Shown piece by piece: positions 60,513 to 64,000 of a DNA stretch of 64,000 bases. Location of the stretch: the NCBI GenBank assembly GCA_016713905.1, contig JADJOE010000003.1, forward strand, positions 1,116,001 to 1,180,000, given 5' to 3'. Origin of the DNA: Candidatus Vicinibacter proximus. GTDB taxonomy: Bacteria > Bacteroidota > Bacteroidia > Chitinophagales > Saprospiraceae. How positions within the stretch are numbered: the stretch's first letter is position 1; every line of letters starts with the position of its first letter. The position numbers were made by a program, and so were the translations under genes. The notes under the pieces are model-generated. The model made no database searches. It was not told where the DNA came from and saw only the letters and a list, made by a program, of their open reading frames with translations.

Positions 60513-61546
60513 TGCAGAAACGTGGATGGCTGCTGCTTAGTGTAGCAGCCTTGGGGCTGATCATTCTAATAGGGATCAGCATTTTCAATCAGGCTTTCAA
60601 AAATAATATCTTATATTCTGAAATACCTCATGAAATAACCATTAGGGATTATGAATCTTTTGATCAAATTCTGGAAAAGATTGCAATCAAAAAAATTTTA
60701 ATCGACACCTCATCCTTTGCATTAACTGCAAAAATTATGGGTTATGCTAAGGGTAAAATTCGCCCTGGAAGGTATCTTGTAAAATATGGTTTGAGCAATT
60801 ATAAAATAATTGCAAAACTTCGCTCAGGCCAGCAAGATCCAGTGCAATTAAAAATCAATAATGTAAGAGACATTACTCAATTGTGCAGTAAATTAAGCAA
60901 TTATATTTCTCTGGACTCAACGACACTTCTTAACAAACTTAGTGACAGCCTTTATCTCCATTCTATAGGCTATACAAAAGAAGACATTCTTTGTTTATTT
61001 ATACCAAATACTTATGAAATGTACTGGAATATATCATTTGATAATTTCATAAAGAGAATGATTACAGAAAATGAAAAATTCTGGTCAAAGGAGAATAGAA
61101 AGTCAAAAGCAGCGGAGAGAAATTTGAAACCCAATGAAGTTTACACGCTTGCTTCCATTGTAGAAAAAGAAACCACAAATGCTGATGAAAAGCCGACCAT
61201 TGCGGGCGTTTACTTAAATCGTTTAAAAATAGGAATGAAACTTCAAGCAGATCCAACCGTTGTTTTTGCGCTTGGGGTATCTGGAATTCAAAGAGTTCTG
61301 CTGGAACATTTAAGTTTTAAATCCCCATTTAATACTTACCAGATTGAGGGACTTCCTCCAGGACCCATTTATATGCCTTCAGTAAATAGCATTGATGCGG
61401 TATTAAACTCTGAAAAACACGATTATATATTTTTCTGTGCAAAACCCGGTTATGATGGTAGTCATTTGTTTGCAACTGGAATTGATCAGCATTATCAGAA
61501 TGCAAGAATTTATCAAAAATGGCTGAATGCTGAAAAAATCAGATAA
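60512..61546 (+). CDS. mltG: Endolytic murein transglycosylase
   Basis: 344 residues. An inner-membrane anchor (7-26) is followed by a periplasmic YceG domain. It cleaves nascent glycan strands to set their length. Catalytic Glu218 is in ASIVEKETTNADEKPTIAGVYLNRL; MKLQADPTVVFALG and FNTYQIEGLPPGPI-type motifs follow. A LysM-like region lies about 45-110. Co-translated with panB. Confidence 0.95.
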   Translation: MQKRGWLLLSVAALGLIILIGISIFNQAFKNNILYSEIPHEITIRDYESFDQILEKIAIKKILIDTSSFALTAKIMGYAKGKIRPGRYLVKYGLSNYKIIAKLRSGQQDPVQLKINNVRDITQLCSKLSNYISLDSTTLLNKLSDSLYLHSIGYTKEDILCLFIPNTYEMYWNISFDNFIKRMITENEKFWSKENRKSKAAERNLKPNEVYTLASIVEKETTNADEKPTIAGVYLNRLKIGMKLQADPTVVFALGVSGIQRVLLEHLSFKSPFNTYQIEGLPPGPIYMPSVNSIDAVLNSEKHDYIFFCAKPGYDGSHLFATGIDQHYQNARIYQKWLNAEKIR

Positions 61547-61547
61547 T

Positions 61548-62087
61548 CTATTTAACTTCTGATGAACTGGGCTGCCCTGTTTTTCTTAATAATTTCATCT
61601 GCCATGGATTATTCCCATATTTTGCAGTCCCAATCAAAACCATAGCATCAGGGTCCACCTTAACGGTCCATTCAGACGAACTATCTCTGGTAGATCTGAG
61701 CTCAAGTGTTTTTGAACTTTCAACATACAAAAAGCGTCCGGAATCAGTCGTCTTATCATATATCCCCTTCTTGTATTCCCCATTTTCCAATAGATCCAAC
61801 CAATGACCTGCGTATATATTTTGCTTTGGAACCTCATCTTTTAAGGAGAGGGCAAAAAAGATATGCCAAACTGAATCCGTTATGTCATAATTTACCTTTT
61901 GACTGGACGAGGCTTGAATAAAAGCATCATCCAACTTTCCGTAAACTACTTGAGGCGTAGAAACAGCGGATGATTGGGACAATTTAGTTTCATTGGTAAG
62001 GCCTGTATCCGCTTCCTTTTTGACATCGCGTTTGCAAGCATCAAATAAAAACAAATAGACAACTAAAAGTACGTAAACTGGTTTCAT
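61548..62087 (-). CDS. Lipoprotein of unknown function
   Basis: 179 residues. Lipobox LFDAC with Cys18. A low-complexity, Ser/Thr-rich linker (about 20-45) precedes a compact beta-rich domain with DSVWHIFFALSLKDE, IYAGHWLDLLENGEYKKG and WTVKVDPDAMVLIGTAKYGNNPWQM. I do not recognise the family; WxxxGxYxxG-like pieces suggest a lipocalin-like small barrel. It ends 1 nt after the convergent mltG stop. Confidence 0.6.
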   Translation of the reverse strand: MKPVYVLLVVYLFLFDACKRDVKKEADTGLTNETKLSQSSAVSTPQVVYGKLDDAFIQASSSQKVNYDITDSVWHIFFALSLKDEVPKQNIYAGHWLDLLENGEYKKGIYDKTTDSGRFLYVESSKTLELRSTRDSSSEWTVKVDPDAMVLIGTAKYGNNPWQMKLLRKTGQPSSSEVK

Positions 62088-62122
62088 AAGCTTAATTTTT
62101 TCAAACTTGAATACAAATAAAT

Positions 62123-62130
62123 TAATTTTG
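62123..62130 (+). promoter_or_regulatory. -7 box of tilS
   Basis: TAATTTTG, 53 nt before the TTG start of tilS. A TTG lies only 13 nt upstream, too close for a -33 box. Confidence 0.35.
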
Positions 62131-62183
62131 AGCGATCCGTCAACTATTTTTTTGTTAAACTCACAATTAATTAACTTTTAGTC

Positions 62184-63512
62184 TTGAATTCTATCGATTT
62201 GGAGTGTTTGGTCTATTCGAAACTTGCTGACTACCAAGAGAACAAATTATTATTGGCAGTAAGTGGAGGAGTTGATTCAATGGTTCTGGCTTCTATCCTA
62301 AGAAAAAAGAATTTTAAAATTGGGCTAGCACATTGTAATTACCATTTACGGGGAAACGATTCAAACTTGGATCAAAAACTAATTGAGGATTGGGCTAAAA
62401 ACAACCAAATAAGCCTTCATATTAAATCGTGCCCAATTCCAAAAAATTCTTCCAATATACAAAACACTGCACGGGAACTTCGATTTTCATATTTTGATGA
62501 TATAAAGCGTGATTTTGGCTATCAGTTCCTGATCACTGCCCACCACATGGAAGATATGATTGAAGGTTTTTTTCTAAATCTTATTAGAGGAGCCGGAATA
62601 AAAGGACTAAACACAATGCCTGTCTCCTATAAAAATTCTTTAAAACCTTTAGAAAATCTAAATAAAGATGACCTTTATAACTATGCTGAAACAAATCAAA
62701 TTTTGTTCAGGGAAGATATTTCTAATATGGAGGACAAATATGCGAGAAACCTGATTCGTCATCAGGTAATTCCGGTTTTTAAATCAATCAACCCAGCCTT
62801 TCTCAAGACTACCAATAGGAGTTTAAAGTTATTAGGAGAACTAGATGTACTGTTAGATTATTACAGGACTATTTGGAAATCAAAAAATGTACAATTTTCT
62901 AATACATTTACTAAAATTAATTTTTGCTTAAATGAAGAAGACTATTTTTTGCATGAATATCTCGCAGAAAATGGATTTCATTACAATGAAATACAAGATA
63001 TAAAAGCAAATCTTGGTTCTCCAGGTAAGCAGTTTAAATCCAGGACTGACCAAACTCTGTACATTGATCGTGGTTGTCTATATATCGTGAAAGTTAACAC
63101 CGCGGATAGTTTTGAGGAGATTGTTATTCCTGACGAAAAAGAAAATTTTATAAATAAGAATGGAATTTGCGTAAATATTAAGTTGTTTAGTGTTGACAAT
63201 TTTGACCTGCGAGTTATGGTGAAAAACCCATTGATCATTTATGTGGATTTCGATAAAATAAAATTTCCATTGGTAATTCGCCATTGGACTAAAGGAGACA
63301 AAATGAGTCCTTACGGAATGCAAGGCAAAAAAAAGAAGGTTAAGAAAATTCTTGCTGACAATAAGTCCATTTCAGCTTTTAAAAAACAAGAACTCGTATT
63401 GACCTCTGGAGATGAAATATACTGGTTGGTCGGGCATACAATTGCGCATGAAATTAGAGTCACCGAGCTAACTAAAAAAATAATGGAGATCAGTATTCTT
63501 AAAGAAAACTAA
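62184..63512 (+). CDS. tilS: tRNA(Ile)-lysidine synthase
   Basis: 442 residues. It makes lysidine at C34 of the AUA-reading tRNA(Ile). The PP-loop is SGGVDS (27-32). GLAHCNYHLRG and TAHHMEDMIEGFFLNLIRGAGIKGL follow, where the usual HHxDDxxET reads HHMEDMIEG. The C-terminal tRNA-binding domain (VIRHWTKGDKMSPYGM, KKVKKILADNKS) is complete. The start is a TTG at 62184; the frame is closed upstream. Confidence 0.93.
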   Translation: MNSIDLECLVYSKLADYQENKLLLAVSGGVDSMVLASILRKKNFKIGLAHCNYHLRGNDSNLDQKLIEDWAKNNQISLHIKSCPIPKNSSNIQNTARELRFSYFDDIKRDFGYQFLITAHHMEDMIEGFFLNLIRGAGIKGLNTMPVSYKNSLKPLENLNKDDLYNYAETNQILFREDISNMEDKYARNLIRHQVIPVFKSINPAFLKTTNRSLKLLGELDVLLDYYRTIWKSKNVQFSNTFTKINFCLNEEDYFLHEYLAENGFHYNEIQDIKANLGSPGKQFKSRTDQTLYIDRGCLYIVKVNTADSFEEIVIPDEKENFINKNGICVNIKLFSVDNFDLRVMVKNPLIIYVDFDKIKFPLVIRHWTKGDKMSPYGMQGKKKKVKKILADNKSISAFKKQELVLTSGDEIYWLVGHTIAHEIRVTELTKKIMEISILKEN

Positions 63513-63518
63513 ACACAA

Positions 63519-64000
63519 TCATTTAGACCTTTTAGGATTTCCGAAAAGATCCTTGGGTCTGTCATCTAATATTTGTCGCTCACGAGGGGCTTCCTCCATT
63601 TTAGTTGTAGGAAGGTAAGGATCAAACTTCCACTTACCTGATTGATAATTGAAGGCCTCATAGGTTCCGTCAGGAACAAGCATAAATACATTCTTTTGAT
63701 TGGGCGTCTCATACTTTGTGATATGATCAAATACAATCATCTTACTTTTGGGCTCATAGGTTAATGTGCAATTAGACTGTTGAGAGTATCTTATCACATG
63801 TCGATTGGTCAAAATCTCATCGCCATTTTCTTCTTTAATTTTAAATTCCTTAGAGCCAAATATAATTTGATCATTTTTAATATGAAATGTTTCAATTATT
63901 TTAAATTTTTCCAACCTGGAATTCTGTGCAAACCCAAACAGCATGAAATAATCCTCTTTGCCAAAGGTTTCTGGAAGCAAATGAAAATATACCGCTCCAT
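63519..64000 (-). CDS. Conserved Bacteroidota protein of unknown function (5' part off window)
   Basis: The frame is open to the right edge, so at least 160 residues of the C-terminal part are seen. It contains VYFHLLPETFGKEDYFMLFGFAQNSRLEK, TYEPKSKMIVFDHITKY, MLVPDGTYEAFNYQSGKWKF and a basic C-terminus ending LFGNPKRSK. The FNYQSGKW and FDPYLP pieces suggest a beta-sheet protein of the kind often encoded with secreted proteins in this phylum. I cannot assign a family. The TTG at 63980 is not a convincing start because the frame continues upstream. Confidence 0.6.
   Translation of the reverse strand, partial: GAVYFHLLPETFGKEDYFMLFGFAQNSRLEKFKIIETFHIKNDQIIFGSKEFKIKEENGDEILTNRHVIRYSQQSNCTLTYEPKSKMIVFDHITKYETPNQKNVFMLVPDGTYEAFNYQSGKWKFDPYLPTTKMEEAPRERQILDDRPKDLFGNPKRSK

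Overview
The window is AT-rich chromosomal DNA from a member of the Bacteroidota, most likely a Saprospiraceae-like or related Chitinophagia-like bacterium. Four things point there. Type IX secretion parts are present (GldJ-, PorU-, PorV- and PorP/SprF-type proteins). Promoters carry the Bacteroidota -7 box TAnnTTTG, and purine-rich Shine-Dalgarno sites are mostly absent. DAHP synthase is fused to chorismate mutase in the Bacteroidota order. Ribosomal proteins L36 and S14 are the zinc-free forms usual in this phylum. No insertion sequence, prophage, CRISPR array, tRNA or rRNA gene was found.

Layout. 1-6.4 kb: an edge-truncated OmpA-like protein, an amino-acid dehydrogenase, an arginase-fold protein without its metal-binding motifs, murF and gldJ. 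6.5-12.8 kb: PorP/SprF, the sortase PorU and the outer-membrane protein PorV, which with gldJ form a type IX secretion locus. 12.8-13.2 kb: RNase P RNA (rnpB). 13.2-17.2 kb: a very large orphan NtrY-like sensor kinase and a carotenoid hydroxylase. 17.2-20.9 kb: a compact operon carA-eno-ftsB/divIC-sucD. 21.0-39.1 kb: the merged str-S10-spc-alpha ribosomal operon, rpsL to rplQ, all on the minus strand, with a strong promoter before rpsL and a terminator after rplQ. tuf is not between fusA and rpsJ.

39.2-48.3 kb is an envelope region. It holds a GNAT acetyltransferase, two convergent alkaline-phosphatase-superfamily membrane transferases (LTA-synthase-like), and a tightly coupled minus-strand module: secreted PIG-L deacetylase, a 32-residue membrane micropeptide, and a Na+/solute symporter. 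48.4-52.5 kb: aroA-aroQ, then a GntR/ABC-transporter operon with a perfect inverted repeat at its promoter and a DUF2807 gene at its end. 52.5-58.5 kb: acyl-CoA dehydrogenase, a cysteine-rich HYC_CC_PP-like protein with a TonB-dependent receptor (probable metal uptake), and dnaK. 58.6-64 kb: lipoproteins, panB-mltG, tilS and an edge-truncated conserved protein.

The only stretch over 300 bases without a protein gene is 12775-13240, which is rnpB and its promoter. The observations most worth following are the PIG-L/micropeptide/symporter module, the GntR operator, the metal-less arginase homologue, the probable leaderless genes calibrated against rnpB, and the unusual dnaK upstream region.
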